Source of the DNA: JAFGVL01 sp963663245
GTDB taxonomy: Bacteria; Bacteroidota; Bacteroidia; Bacteroidales; Paludibacteraceae
Assembly (NCBI GenBank): GCA_963663245.1
Contig: OY760143.1
Coordinates: 1 to 64,000 of the forward strand
Direction of reading: 5' to 3'
Length of the DNA: 64,000 bases
Shown here: in pieces, positions 50,081-58,959 of the stretch
Position numbering within the stretch: position 1 is the stretch's first letter
Layout: the number at the start of each line of letters is the position of its first letter
The notes under the pieces: generated by a model
What the model was told of the DNA's origin: nothing
The model's database searches: none
What the model saw: the letters and a program-made list of their open reading frames with translations, nothing else
Position numbers and translations under genes: made by a program

Positions 50081-51238
50081 ATGTATTTCAAAGATATAAT
50101 AGGACAAGAAGAAGTTAAAAACCAATACATTCGTTCGGTTAAAGAACAACGTATTCCTCATGCACAACTTATTTGTGGCAACGAAGGATCTGGGAAAAGA
50201 TCGTTAGCCCTAGCCTATGCTCGCTATATTTTTTGCGAAAACAAAGGAGAATCAGATGCTTGTGGAGTTTGTCCTGCTTGTTTAAAGTTCAATAAATATG
50301 CGCATCCTGATTTACATTTTGTATTCCCTGTAATTAAAAAACCGGGAAAAGACAAAGCTGTTAGTAATGATTTTATTAATGAGTTCCGCGAAATCTTAAT
50401 TGAGAATCCTTTTTTTAGCGAGCGAGAATGGTTTTCAAAAATTGCAGAACCCGGTAAAAGAGGAATGATTTACACCCACGAAAGTGACGAAATTATTCGT
50501 AAAATTAACCTAAAAACCTACGAAGCAGAATACAAAATAATGATTATTTGGCTGCCCGAAAAAATGCATCTCTCGTGTTCTAATAAACTGCTAAAACTAC
50601 TTGAAGAACCTCCTGCAAAAACTATATTTCTATTAGTAACAAAAGAACCAGACAATATTATCTCCACCATATTATCACGAACACAACGCATTAATATTCC
50701 GCCTTTAGAAACAGAAGCAATTGCCAACGCTTTATTTTCTAGGTATAACTTACCAATAGCTGATGCACAACATTTTGCTCGTACAGCAAATGGCAATTAT
50801 ATTAAAGCATTTGAGTCGGCCCAAAAAAATGAGATTAACAAAGAGCAATTAGAACGATTTGCTCACTTAATGCGTACAGCATATAAGATTATCAATAGCA
50901 AAGAAATCAATACTAAAGGACAATCATTAAAAGATTTGAAGAAATTTTCTGAGGAAATGGCAAAAATTGGCCGAGAGAATCAAAGAAATTTTCTAAAATA
51001 TGCTCAAAACATGATACGTGAAAATTTTATTTATAATTTTCATCAACAAGATTTAAATTATTTATCTGCCTCTGAAAATGACTTTGCGAATAAATTTGCT
51101 CCGTTTATAAATGAAAACAATGTTTTTAAAATGATGGAAGAATTAGCATTAGCAGAAAGACACATCGAACAAAATGTACAAGCAAAAATTGTTTTTTACG
51201 ATCTGGCTTTGAAGATTATTGTACTGTTTAAAAAATAA
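50081..51238 (+). CDS. holB: DNA polymerase III delta' subunit
   Basis: A clamp-loader subunit of 385 residues. The AAA+ fold has a P-loop-like GNEGSGKRSLALAYARY, a zinc site (CENKGESDACGVCPACLKF, four cysteines), sensor region LLKLLEEPPAKTIFLLVT and the SRC-like motif TILSRTQRINIPPL (SRT, with Thr in place of Cys). It is first in the conserved holB-ricT-gldH order of Bacteroidota. Confidence 0.92.
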   Translation: MYFKDIIGQEEVKNQYIRSVKEQRIPHAQLICGNEGSGKRSLALAYARYIFCENKGESDACGVCPACLKFNKYAHPDLHFVFPVIKKPGKDKAVSNDFINEFREILIENPFFSEREWFSKIAEPGKRGMIYTHESDEIIRKINLKTYEAEYKIMIIWLPEKMHLSCSNKLLKLLEEPPAKTIFLLVTKEPDNIISTILSRTQRINIPPLETEAIANALFSRYNLPIADAQHFARTANGNYIKAFESAQKNEINKEQLERFAHLMRTAYKIINSKEINTKGQSLKDLKKFSEEMAKIGRENQRNFLKYAQNMIRENFIYNFHQQDLNYLSASENDFANKFAPFINENNVFKMMEELALAERHIEQNVQAKIVFYDLALKIIVLFKK

Positions 51239-51264
51239 TGCACAATTCATTGTTATTTATTTTG

Positions 51265-51272
51265 TAAATTTG
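51265..51272 (+). promoter_or_regulatory. Bacteroidota -7 box for ricT
   Basis: TAAATTTG, 61 nt before the ricT ATG at 51334. Confidence 0.5.
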
Positions 51273-51333
51273 TGCTTTTAGAATTCAATACACTATATAT
51301 ATTTGGAGTTATCCCTCCAGTCAACGAAAATTT

Positions 51334-52545
51334 ATGGACTATAAATTAGATATAAGCGGTTGCCGAATAAATAATAAAGGCTGCCGAAACAATACTGCTA
51401 AAAAGCTAGCTACTTTTGATTGGCTATGCGATTTACCCGAAACAATTTCTGAAACTGACCTCGTGGAAGTTCAGTTTAAAAATACCCGCAAAGGATACTT
51501 CTTAAATAGCACTAAAATCCCCTTAGAAAAAGGAGATATAGTTGCTGTTGAATCTTCTCCTGGACATGATATTGGAGAAATAACATTAGTAGGAAGACTT
51601 GTTCTCTTACAAATGAACAAAAACAATATTGATCCTGAGAAAACAGAAATAAAAAGAGTATACAGAAAAGCTCGCCAATCAGATTTGGAGAAGTATGAAG
51701 AAGCAAAATCTCGTGAACAAGAAACAATGATTCGTTCCCGACAAATTGCTGAACGCTTACAATTAAATATGAAAATTGGCGATGTAGAGTATCAAGGTGA
51801 CGGCAACAAAGCTATTTTCTACTATATTGCTGATGAGCGAGTTGACTTCCGAGAATTGATAAAGGTACTAGCAGACTCTTTTAAAATTCGTATTGAGATG
51901 CGACAAATTGGAGCTCGACAAGAAGCTGGTCGTATTGGAGGTATTGGTCCATGCGGAAGAGAGTTGTGTTGCGCTTCATGGATGTCTAGCTTTGTTTCTG
52001 TATCCACTAGTGCTGCTCGTTATCAAGATATTTCTTTGAATCCACAAAAACTAGCCGGACAATGTGCTAAGCTTAAATGCTGTATGAACTACGAGCTAGA
52101 TGTATACATGGATGAGTTAAAAGATTTCCCTTCTAAAGATATTAAACTAGAAACTCTAGATGCAGAATTCTACCATTTCAAGACAGATGTATTCAAACGT
52201 CAAATGACGTATTCTTCTTCACCTCATTTTGCTGCAAACTTAGCAGTTTTATCTATTGAAAGGGTAAAAGAAGTGATTGAGATGAACAAAGATGGAAGAA
52301 AACCAGGGGCGCTGGCAATTGCCAAAGAGATGAGTAAAAAACCTGCTGTGGATTTTAAAAATGTTGTTGGGCAAGACAGCTTAACTCGTTTTGACAATAA
52401 TAAAAAGAAAAAATATCACGGAAAAAATAACAGAAACAACAAAAATAGGAATAACAAAAATAATAACCCGAACGCAAGCAATAACAACTCAAATAACGGG
52501 AACAAAAAAAGAAACAATAACAACAATAATAACAAACAAAACTAA
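51334..52545 (+). CDS. ricT: PSP1/RicT family protein with poly-Asn tail
   Basis: A 403-residue protein. The PSP1 core shows EVQFKNTRKGYFLNS, FYYIADERVDFRELIKVLA, IGGIGPCGRELCCASWMSSF and QCAKLKCCMNYELDVY, the cysteine set that binds 4Fe-4S clusters in B. subtilis RicT (YaaT), part of the RicAFT complex in RNA maturation. Partner genes RicA/RicF are absent. The last 45-50 residues are almost only Asn, Lys, Gly, Arg and Ser, an extreme low-complexity tail. It lies between holB and gldH. Confidence 0.88.
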   Translation: MDYKLDISGCRINNKGCRNNTAKKLATFDWLCDLPETISETDLVEVQFKNTRKGYFLNSTKIPLEKGDIVAVESSPGHDIGEITLVGRLVLLQMNKNNIDPEKTEIKRVYRKARQSDLEKYEEAKSREQETMIRSRQIAERLQLNMKIGDVEYQGDGNKAIFYYIADERVDFRELIKVLADSFKIRIEMRQIGARQEAGRIGGIGPCGRELCCASWMSSFVSVSTSAARYQDISLNPQKLAGQCAKLKCCMNYELDVYMDELKDFPSKDIKLETLDAEFYHFKTDVFKRQMTYSSSPHFAANLAVLSIERVKEVIEMNKDGRKPGALAIAKEMSKKPAVDFKNVVGQDSLTRFDNNKKKKYHGKNNRNNKNRNNKNNNPNASNNNSNNGNKKRNNNNNNNKQN

Positions 52546-52560
52546 TAGCATCAAACTATT

Positions 52561-53019
52561 ATGAATCGATTATTATTATATCTATCTCTAATTCTGATTA
52601 TATCAGCTTGTGGTAAAAGAACAACTGTTTACAACCAATACAAAGAAATTCCATCCAAGGGTTGGGACAAAGATAGTGCAGCTCATTTTGATGTTACCCT
52701 TGAAAAAGAAACCCCTTTTAGTGTATTAATAAACATCAGAAATAGAAATGATTATAAAAGCCAAAACATGTGGCTATTTGTAAACTACCAAACGCCTGAA
52801 AAAAAGATAATAAAAGATACCCTCAACTTCTACTTAGCAGATAACCAAGGTCGTTGGTTAGGCTCTGGGTTTGGCTCACTTCATGAAATGCAAGTGGTAT
52901 ACCTTCCAAAGGTTAAATTCCCCACTAGTGGAACTTACACTTTTGAAATTAAACATGGTATGCGTGATTCCTCCTTAGTAGGGATTAACGATATTGGTTT
53001 AGAAATTCTTACAGACTAA
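52561..53019 (+). CDS. gldH: Gliding motility lipoprotein GldH
   Basis: A 152-residue lipoprotein: signal peptide LLLYLSLILIISACGKR with lipobox cysteine C17, then a beta-rich domain with YNQYKEIPSKGWDKDS, MWLFVNYQTP and GFGSLHEMQVVYLPKVKFP. GldH is required for gliding and chitin use in Flavobacterium; in non-motile relatives it is kept with the T9SS set. It is cotranscribed with ricT and trmB. Confidence 0.88.
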   Translation: MNRLLLYLSLILIISACGKRTTVYNQYKEIPSKGWDKDSAAHFDVTLEKETPFSVLINIRNRNDYKSQNMWLFVNYQTPEKKIIKDTLNFYLADNQGRWLGSGFGSLHEMQVVYLPKVKFPTSGTYTFEIKHGMRDSSLVGINDIGLEILTD

Positions 53020-53039
53020 CCCTTCTCTTTTTATTACTC

Positions 53040-53795
53040 GTGGGAAAAAACAAACTAAAAAAATTCAGTGAGATGGAGAAGTTTCCTCATGTCTTTCAAC
53101 TTTCATTTAACGAGCTCAGAGCTGGTAAAGAATTTGAAATGAAAGGGAAATGGAACGAACTTTTCTTTAAAAACAATCACCCTATTGTATTAGAACTTGG
53201 TTGTGGTAGAGGAGAATACTCTATTGGATTAGCTAAGCTTTTTCCAGAAAAAAACTTTATCGGAATTGATATTAAAGGTTCCAGAATGTGGACTGGTGCT
53301 AAACAAGCTATAGAAAGTGAATTATCAAATGTTGCATTTCTACGCACTAAAGTAGAAATGCTTTCTCACTTTTTTGACACGAATGAAATAAGTGAAATTT
53401 GGTTAACCTTCCCCGATCCACAAATGAAAAAGGTAACTAAGCGTATGACTGCCACTAACTTTATGGCACAATACCAGAAGTTTGTTAAACCAAACGGAAT
53501 TATTCATCTAAAAACAGACAGCAACTTTATGTTTACTTATACCTGCGAAATGGTAAAAGAAAACACCTATACTATTTTATTCAAAAATGAGGATCTTTAC
53601 AAGTCTGAGATAGATGACAAAATATTAGAAATAAAAACCTATTACGAACAACAATGGTTGGCACGTGGTATAACTATAAAATACATTCAATTTGAATTAA
53701 ATACACGTGAACAATTTATCGAACCTGATATTGAAATTGAATACGATGAGTATCGGAGTTATAATAGACACCGACGCAAAGAACTGAATATATAA
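53040..53795 (+). CDS. trmB: tRNA (guanine-46-N7)-methyltransferase
   Basis: It methylates G46 of tRNAs. A 251-residue class I methyltransferase with VLELGCGRGEYSIGLAKLF (motif I), FIGIDIKGSRMWTGAKQA, LTFPDPQMKKVTKRM (the family FPDPWxKxxHxKRR variant) and the C-terminal NTREQFIEPDIEIEYDEYRS. The start is GTG at 53040, 20 nt after the gldH stop. Confidence 0.93.
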   Translation: MGKNKLKKFSEMEKFPHVFQLSFNELRAGKEFEMKGKWNELFFKNNHPIVLELGCGRGEYSIGLAKLFPEKNFIGIDIKGSRMWTGAKQAIESELSNVAFLRTKVEMLSHFFDTNEISEIWLTFPDPQMKKVTKRMTATNFMAQYQKFVKPNGIIHLKTDSNFMFTYTCEMVKENTYTILFKNEDLYKSEIDDKILEIKTYYEQQWLARGITIKYIQFELNTREQFIEPDIEIEYDEYRSYNRHRRKELNI

Positions 53796-53817
53796 CAATC
53801 TTAATACTGCTTATATT

Positions 53818-54924
53818 ATGACACTATATCCAAAACAAATAACTGAAGCACTTAGCAAAGTTCGTTTCCCTGGCAATGGAAAAAACTTGATTGAGAACGA
53901 AATGGTAGAAGATAATATTCGTATTGACGGACTCAAAGTTAGCTTTACACTTATTTTTGATAAACCCACAAATCCTTTCATAAAATCAGTTGTGAAAGCT
54001 GCCGAACAAGCTATTCTTACCTACGTTGGAGAAGATGTAGAAATAAAAGGAAACATTAGCATAAAAACACTTGAAGCTCCAAAACCCGAAGCAGAGAAAC
54101 ATCTCTCTCAAGTGAAAAATATAATAGCTGTTTCATCAGGAAAAGGAGGTGTTGGGAAATCTACTGTTGCATCTAACCTTGCTGTTGGATTAGCTAAAAT
54201 GGGCTATAAGGTTGGACTTCTTGATGCGGACATTCATGGCCCATCAGTACCCAAAATGTTTGGATTAGAAGATGCTCACCCAATAATTGAAAGAATTGAA
54301 GGACGCGATTTAATAATTCCCGAATTAAAGTATGGCATAAAAATGCTTTCTATCGGATTCTTTGTTGATCAAAGCAAAGCCCTTTTATGGAGAGGTGGCA
54401 TGGCAGGAAATGGCTTAAAACAATTAATAACTGATGCTCATTGGGGTGAATTAGATTATTTTTTAATTGATATGCCTCCAGGCACAAGTGACATACACCT
54501 TACCCTATTACAAGCATTGGGAATTACTGGTGCCGTAGTAGTAAGTACACCCCAAGAAGTGGCCCTTGCCGATGCACGAAAAGGGATTGAAATGTTTATG
54601 AATGAAAAAGTAAATGTGCCTGTGTTAGGCTTAGTAGAGAATATGGCTTGGTTTACCCCTGCAGAATTACCAGAAAACAAATATTTTATTTTTGGAGAAG
54701 GAGGCTGTAAAAGACTTGCCGAAGAATTACAAGTTCCTTTATTAGGTCAAATTCCTATTGTACAGAGCATTCGAGAAGGAGGAGATTCTGGCGCTCCTAT
54801 TGCCACCAATGAAGATTCATTAATTGGCAGTTCATTTATGGAACTAGCAAATGGAGTAGTTACTCAAGTAAAACTTCGTAACGAGAATTTACCTGCTACA
54901 AAAAAAGTTGAAATGAAGAAGTAA
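53818..54924 (+). CDS. Mrp/NBP35-type ATP-binding Fe-S carrier protein
   Basis: A 368-residue protein. An N-terminal MIP18/DUF59 domain (about 1-95) is joined to a deviant-Walker ParA-like ATPase: SGKGGVGKSTVASNLAVGLA, GLLDADIHGPSVPKMFG, WRGGMAGNGLKQLI, DYFLIDMPPGTSDIHLTLLQ. The CxxC that binds the transferred 4Fe-4S cluster in most Mrp proteins is replaced by a stretch MAWFTPAELPENKYFIFGEG with no cysteines; this appears usual in Bacteroidota. Function in Fe-S delivery is therefore by homology only. Confidence 0.9.
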   Translation: MTLYPKQITEALSKVRFPGNGKNLIENEMVEDNIRIDGLKVSFTLIFDKPTNPFIKSVVKAAEQAILTYVGEDVEIKGNISIKTLEAPKPEAEKHLSQVKNIIAVSSGKGGVGKSTVASNLAVGLAKMGYKVGLLDADIHGPSVPKMFGLEDAHPIIERIEGRDLIIPELKYGIKMLSIGFFVDQSKALLWRGGMAGNGLKQLITDAHWGELDYFLIDMPPGTSDIHLTLLQALGITGAVVVSTPQEVALADARKGIEMFMNEKVNVPVLGLVENMAWFTPAELPENKYFIFGEGGCKRLAEELQVPLLGQIPIVQSIREGGDSGAPIATNEDSLIGSSFMELANGVVTQVKLRNENLPATKKVEMKK

Positions 54925-54949
54925 CTGAAAGAAGGAGCTCTTCTGGATA

Positions 54950-54980
54950 TTGGACGAATAAACAAAAATTCTTACCTTTG
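54950..54980 (+). promoter_or_regulatory. Promoter of purD
   Basis: TTG at 54950-54952, 20-nt spacer, TACCTTTG at 54973-54980, 28 nt before the purD ATG. Confidence 0.65.
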
Positions 54981-55008
54981 CTAACCGCAAAAAACAAAAA
55001 AACAATCA

Positions 55009-56277
55009 ATGAATATTTTACTTCTCGGATCAGGTGGACGCGAACATGCAATGGCATGGAAAATCGCTCAAAGTAGCAAAGTAGACAATCTATATATCGC
55101 TCCAGGAAATGCTGGAACAAAAGACGTAGGCATCAATCTTCCTATTGCTGCTGATGATTTTCAAGCATTAAAAACTGCCGTATTAGATAAAAACATAAAT
55201 ATGGTTGTAGTTGGGCCAGAAGATCCTTTAGTAAAAGGCGTTTATGATTTCTTTAAAAATGACTCTCAGTTAAATAATATTCCTGTAGTTGGACCTTCAA
55301 AAGAAGGTGCTCAACTAGAAGGAAGCAAAGATTTTTCTAAACAATTTATGTTTCGCCACAATATTCCAACAGCAGGATACAAAAGCGTAACTGCTGATAA
55401 CTTAGATGAAGGAATTGCTTTTCTTAAATCACTAAAAGCTCCTTATGTATTAAAAGCTGATGGCTTGGCTGCTGGAAAAGGAGTTTTAATTATCAACGAT
55501 TTAGACGAAACAATTAGTGAATTACGCCAAATGTTAGATGGGAAATTTGGAGAGGCTAGTACAACTGTTGTTATTGAAGAGTTCTTAGATGGAATTGAAT
55601 GCTCTGTTTTTGTAATGACAGATGGCACTAACTATAAGATATTACCAGAAGCCAAAGACTACAAACGTATTGGAGAAGGAGACACTGGCTTAAATACTGG
55701 AGGTATGGGTGCTGTATCTCCTGTTCCATTTGCCGATAAAGTATTTATGGATAAGGTAGAACAACGCATAATTAAACCTACTGTAGATGGACTTAAAGCT
55801 GAAGGGATAGACTACAAAGGATTCATCTTCTTTGGACTTATAAAGGTAAATAATGAACCTTTAACTATAGAATACAATGCTCGTATGGGCGACCCAGAAA
55901 CAGAAGCTGTAATGCTTCGTATTAAGTCTGATTTTGTTGATTTATTAGAAGGTATTGCTGAAGAAAACTTAAATGAAAAAACAATAGAGTTTGACGAGAG
56001 AGCTGCTGTAACTGTTGTACTAGTTTCAGGAGGTTATCCTGAAGCCTTTGAAAAAGGAATTGCAATAACAGATTTAGATAAAGTAAGCAACAGTATTGTG
56101 TTCCATGCTGGAACGAAAGAAGAAAACGGACAAACTCTTACTAATGGAGGTCGCGTGCTTGCTATTAGCTCTTATGGAAAGAACAAAGAAGAAGCCTTGG
56201 CTCAATCTTTCATCAATGCAGAAATTATTACATACGATAAAAAGAACTTTCGCTCAGATATAGGATTTGATATTTAA
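55009..56277 (+). CDS. purD: Phosphoribosylamine-glycine ligase
   Basis: It makes glycinamide ribonucleotide, step 2 of purine synthesis. A 422-residue ATP-grasp enzyme: LLLGSGGREHAMAWKIAQS, VVGPEDPLVKGVYDFF, YVLKADGLAAGKGVLI, GGMGAVSPVPF and EYNARMGDPETEAVML. It is monofunctional (no PurM/N fusion). The next gene, a glycosyltransferase, starts 3 nt later. Confidence 0.96.
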   Translation: MNILLLGSGGREHAMAWKIAQSSKVDNLYIAPGNAGTKDVGINLPIAADDFQALKTAVLDKNINMVVVGPEDPLVKGVYDFFKNDSQLNNIPVVGPSKEGAQLEGSKDFSKQFMFRHNIPTAGYKSVTADNLDEGIAFLKSLKAPYVLKADGLAAGKGVLIINDLDETISELRQMLDGKFGEASTTVVIEEFLDGIECSVFVMTDGTNYKILPEAKDYKRIGEGDTGLNTGGMGAVSPVPFADKVFMDKVEQRIIKPTVDGLKAEGIDYKGFIFFGLIKVNNEPLTIEYNARMGDPETEAVMLRIKSDFVDLLEGIAEENLNEKTIEFDERAAVTVVLVSGGYPEAFEKGIAITDLDKVSNSIVFHAGTKEENGQTLTNGGRVLAISSYGKNKEEALAQSFINAEIITYDKKNFRSDIGFDI

Positions 56278-56280
56278 GAT

Positions 56281-57414
56281 ATGAGAATTGCAATTGTAGG
56301 AACAGCATTCCCTTTTCGTGGTGGCTTAGCTGCCTTTAACGAACGTTTGGCTAAACAGTTCATTGAAGATGGACATGAAGTCACCATGTATACCTTCACA
56401 TTGCAATACCCTAATTTTTTATTCCCAGGGAAAACTCAATTCTCTTCAGAAGCTGCACCAAAAGGCTTGAAAATTATTCCATGTATCAACTCCATCAATC
56501 CATTTAATTGGATAACTGTTGGACGGAAAATTCGCAAAGAAAAATTTGACTCCGTAGTTTTTTGCTATTGGATGTCATTTATAGCTCCATGTTTTGGAAC
56601 AATTGCTAGATGCTTACAAAAAAAGAAAACGAAACGTATTGCTTTAGTTCATAATATGATTCCACATGAGAAAAGCATCTTAGATATTTTATTCCCTAAA
56701 TATTTTGTTCGTGCTATGGATGGCTTTACAGCGATGTCTGATGTAGTAAAAGAAGACATCACAAAATTAGGAGCGGCTCAAAAACCTATTATTGTTACAC
56801 CTCATCCATTATACGATCATTTTGGAGCTATAATGCCAAGAGAGGAGGCTATTAAAGCTATCAACTTAGATCCAAAAACACGCTATATCCTATTCTTTGG
56901 CTTAATACGCTCCTACAAAGGACTTGATTTATTATTAAAAGCATTTGCTGATGAACGCCTTCGTAAACTACCGCTTAAATTATTAGTCGCTGGTGAATTT
57001 TATGATGATGAGCAATATTACTTAGACCTCATTACTCAAAATCAATTATCAGAACATGTCTTTATTTGTGCTGACTACATACCTGATAGTGAAGTAAAAG
57101 AATGGTTCTCATCTGCAGACTTAATTGTTCAGCCATATAGAAGTGCTACACAAAGTGGTATTAGTCAAATTGCATATCATTTTGAAAAACCAATGTTGGT
57201 AACCAATGTTGGAGGCCTATCTGAAATAGTCCCACATGGAAAAGCGGGCTATGTTGTTGAACCCAATATTAAAGAAATTGCCGACTCTATTCTTGACTTC
57301 TATAACAATAACCGCCAAGCTGCTTTCGAAAAAGGAACAAAGGAAGAAAAGAAAAAATACCAATGGAATGTGATGTCGCAAAACATAAGTTCTCTATTGA
57401 AAGAAATTCAATAA
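56281..57414 (+). CDS. Glycosyltransferase family 4 protein
   Basis: A 377-residue GT-B enzyme. The N-terminal acceptor domain has AIVGTAFPFRGGLAAFNERLAKQF. The C-terminal nucleotide-sugar domain has YILFFGLIRSYKGLDLLLKAF, VAGEFYDDEQYYLDL, FICADYIPDSEVKEWFSSADL and QPYRSATQSGISQIAYHF (the EX7E-like donor region). Acceptor and sugar are unknown. It is cotranscribed with purD by spacing, an unusual pairing. Confidence 0.88.
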   Translation: MRIAIVGTAFPFRGGLAAFNERLAKQFIEDGHEVTMYTFTLQYPNFLFPGKTQFSSEAAPKGLKIIPCINSINPFNWITVGRKIRKEKFDSVVFCYWMSFIAPCFGTIARCLQKKKTKRIALVHNMIPHEKSILDILFPKYFVRAMDGFTAMSDVVKEDITKLGAAQKPIIVTPHPLYDHFGAIMPREEAIKAINLDPKTRYILFFGLIRSYKGLDLLLKAFADERLRKLPLKLLVAGEFYDDEQYYLDLITQNQLSEHVFICADYIPDSEVKEWFSSADLIVQPYRSATQSGISQIAYHFEKPMLVTNVGGLSEIVPHGKAGYVVEPNIKEIADSILDFYNNNRQAAFEKGTKEEKKKYQWNVMSQNISSLLKEIQ

Positions 57415-57519
57415 TCTTTTTATCTTTATACTGTTTATCTCTTTATAGTTTTAATTAATCAATTAAAAATTAGCCTTATGAGACTACAGTGCATCATCTC
57501 CAACTCTGAAGACAAAACC

Positions 57520-57906
57520 ATGAAAAATGTAGCCTTATTGCTACTTCGTTTATTGGTAGGTGGCCTAATGTTTAACCATGGCTTAATAAAACTCATAAAC
57601 TTTGAAATGCTAAGTGCAGGATTTATTGATCCTTTAAACATTGGAAGTACAATGTCATTATCTCTCGTAATTTTTGCTGAGGTATTTTGTTCCTTTTTAA
57701 TAATTATTGGGCTCTTCTCTCGACTAGCATGTTTACCTATTATCTTCACGATGGGCATTGCTGCATTTGTTGTTCATGCAAATGACCCTTTTGCTAGTAA
57801 AGAACTAGCCTTACTTTTCTTAGGTTTGTTTATTGTCATGTTTTTTGCCGGACCTGGTAGATATGCCTTTGATTCACTAATGGCAAAATGCTTCCGTTTA
57901 GAATAG
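57520..57906 (+). CDS. DoxX family membrane protein
   Basis: A 128-residue four-helix membrane protein starting MKNVALLLLRLLVGGLMFNH, followed by GLIKLINFEML, the DoxX pattern, and later FAEVFCSFLIIIGLFSRLA and FLGLFIVMFFAGPGRYAFD. An ATG at 57478 is in frame and would add 14 hydrophilic residues. DoxX proteins are small redox-associated membrane proteins without a settled function. Confidence 0.85.
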   Translation: MKNVALLLLRLLVGGLMFNHGLIKLINFEMLSAGFIDPLNIGSTMSLSLVIFAEVFCSFLIIIGLFSRLACLPIIFTMGIAAFVVHANDPFASKELALLFLGLFIVMFFAGPGRYAFDSLMAKCFRLE

Positions 57907-57925
57907 ACTTAAAATAAAATATAAG

Positions 57926-57958
57926 CCGCCATCACTAAATGTGTATGGCGGTTTTTTT
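57926..57958 (+). terminator. Terminator after doxX
   Basis: CCGCCAT ... ATGGCGG with a partly paired AC/GT inner section, followed by a run of eight T. Confidence 0.82.
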
Positions 57959-57986
57959 TGTTTAACAAAATGAATGGCTACCTTTG
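57957..57986 (+). promoter_or_regulatory. Promoter of the MetH activation-domain gene
   Basis: TTTG at 57957-57960 (within the terminator T-run end), 18-nt spacer, TACCTTTG at 57979-57986, 18 nt before the ATG. Confidence 0.6.
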
Positions 57987-58004
57987 TTTGATTAAAAAAT
58001 AAAC

Positions 58005-58949
58005 ATGAGCTATCAACCTCCAATACCAAATAAATTAGGCATTCAAATTATTGCTGATATCCCTATCTCAACTTTAGTTCGGTATATTGACTGGCGATTC
58101 TTTTTTATGGCTTGGCGATTAACTGGAAAATTTGAAGGAATGGCAGAAGTTTGTGATTGTGAGTCTTGTCAAGTAGGGTGGTTGCAAACCTTTGCAGAAG
58201 CAGATAGGGCTAAAGCGAAAGAAGCCTTAAGCTTATATAAAGATGCCAGAACAATGCTGAAAGAGTTATCTGAAAAAAGCGATTTTTCAGCAAAAGCAAT
58301 TGTTGGCATTTTTCCTGCTGTGTCGGAGAATGAAGGAATTAAATTTAATTTCGAAGGAAAAGATACTTATATACCAACCTTACGCCAACAAGAATTTAAA
58401 AAAAATGGACTCTACTTTTCTCTCTCTGATTTTGTGTCTCCAGTAAAAGATTATGTAGGCACTTTTGCTGTAACAGTACATGGAGCTGAAGCAATGGCAA
58501 CAGAGTTTGAAAAAGATGATGATTCTTATAATTCAATTTTAATAAAAACTCTTGCCGATCGTTTAGCAGAAGCAGCAGCAGAATGGGTGCACGAGAAAAT
58601 AAGAAAAGAATATTGGGGGTTTGCTAGTGAGGAGTCTTTAAGCATAGAAGAAATGTTGAAAGTACAATACACAGGTATACGTCCTGCTGTAGGTTACCCA
58701 TCACTTCCTGACCAATCAATAATTTTCGATTTAATACCTATACTACCTTTTAATGCAATAGGCATTGAACTTACAGAAAACGGAGCCATGTATCCCAATG
58801 CATCCGTTAGTGGAATAGTAATATCTCATCCTAAATCACAATATTTTAATATCGGGAAAATAAACGAAGAGCAACTAAATGACTATTCTAAACGAAAAGG
58901 GAAATCACCTGACGAACTTAGAAAATGGTTAGCACATAATTTAAGTTAA
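58005..58949 (+). CDS. Free-standing methionine synthase activation domain (MetH C-terminal domain)
   Basis: A 314-residue protein matching only the AdoMet-binding reactivation domain of cobalamin-dependent MetH. It starts VRYIDWRFFFMAWRLTGKF and continues LADRLAEAAAEWVHEKIRKE, GIRPAVGYPSLPDQS (AdoMet-binding RPAxGYP) and GAMYPNASVSGIVISHPKSQ. In E. coli this domain is fused to the homocysteine, folate and cobalamin domains; here it stands alone with its own promoter, so the rest of MetH must be encoded elsewhere. A short insertion near residue 50 contains CDCESC, absent from the E. coli domain as I recall it. Confidence 0.88.
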   Translation: MSYQPPIPNKLGIQIIADIPISTLVRYIDWRFFFMAWRLTGKFEGMAEVCDCESCQVGWLQTFAEADRAKAKEALSLYKDARTMLKELSEKSDFSAKAIVGIFPAVSENEGIKFNFEGKDTYIPTLRQQEFKKNGLYFSLSDFVSPVKDYVGTFAVTVHGAEAMATEFEKDDDSYNSILIKTLADRLAEAAAEWVHEKIRKEYWGFASEESLSIEEMLKVQYTGIRPAVGYPSLPDQSIIFDLIPILPFNAIGIELTENGAMYPNASVSGIVISHPKSQYFNIGKINEEQLNDYSKRKGKSPDELRKWLAHNLS

Positions 58950-58959
58950 CTGCCAAAAA

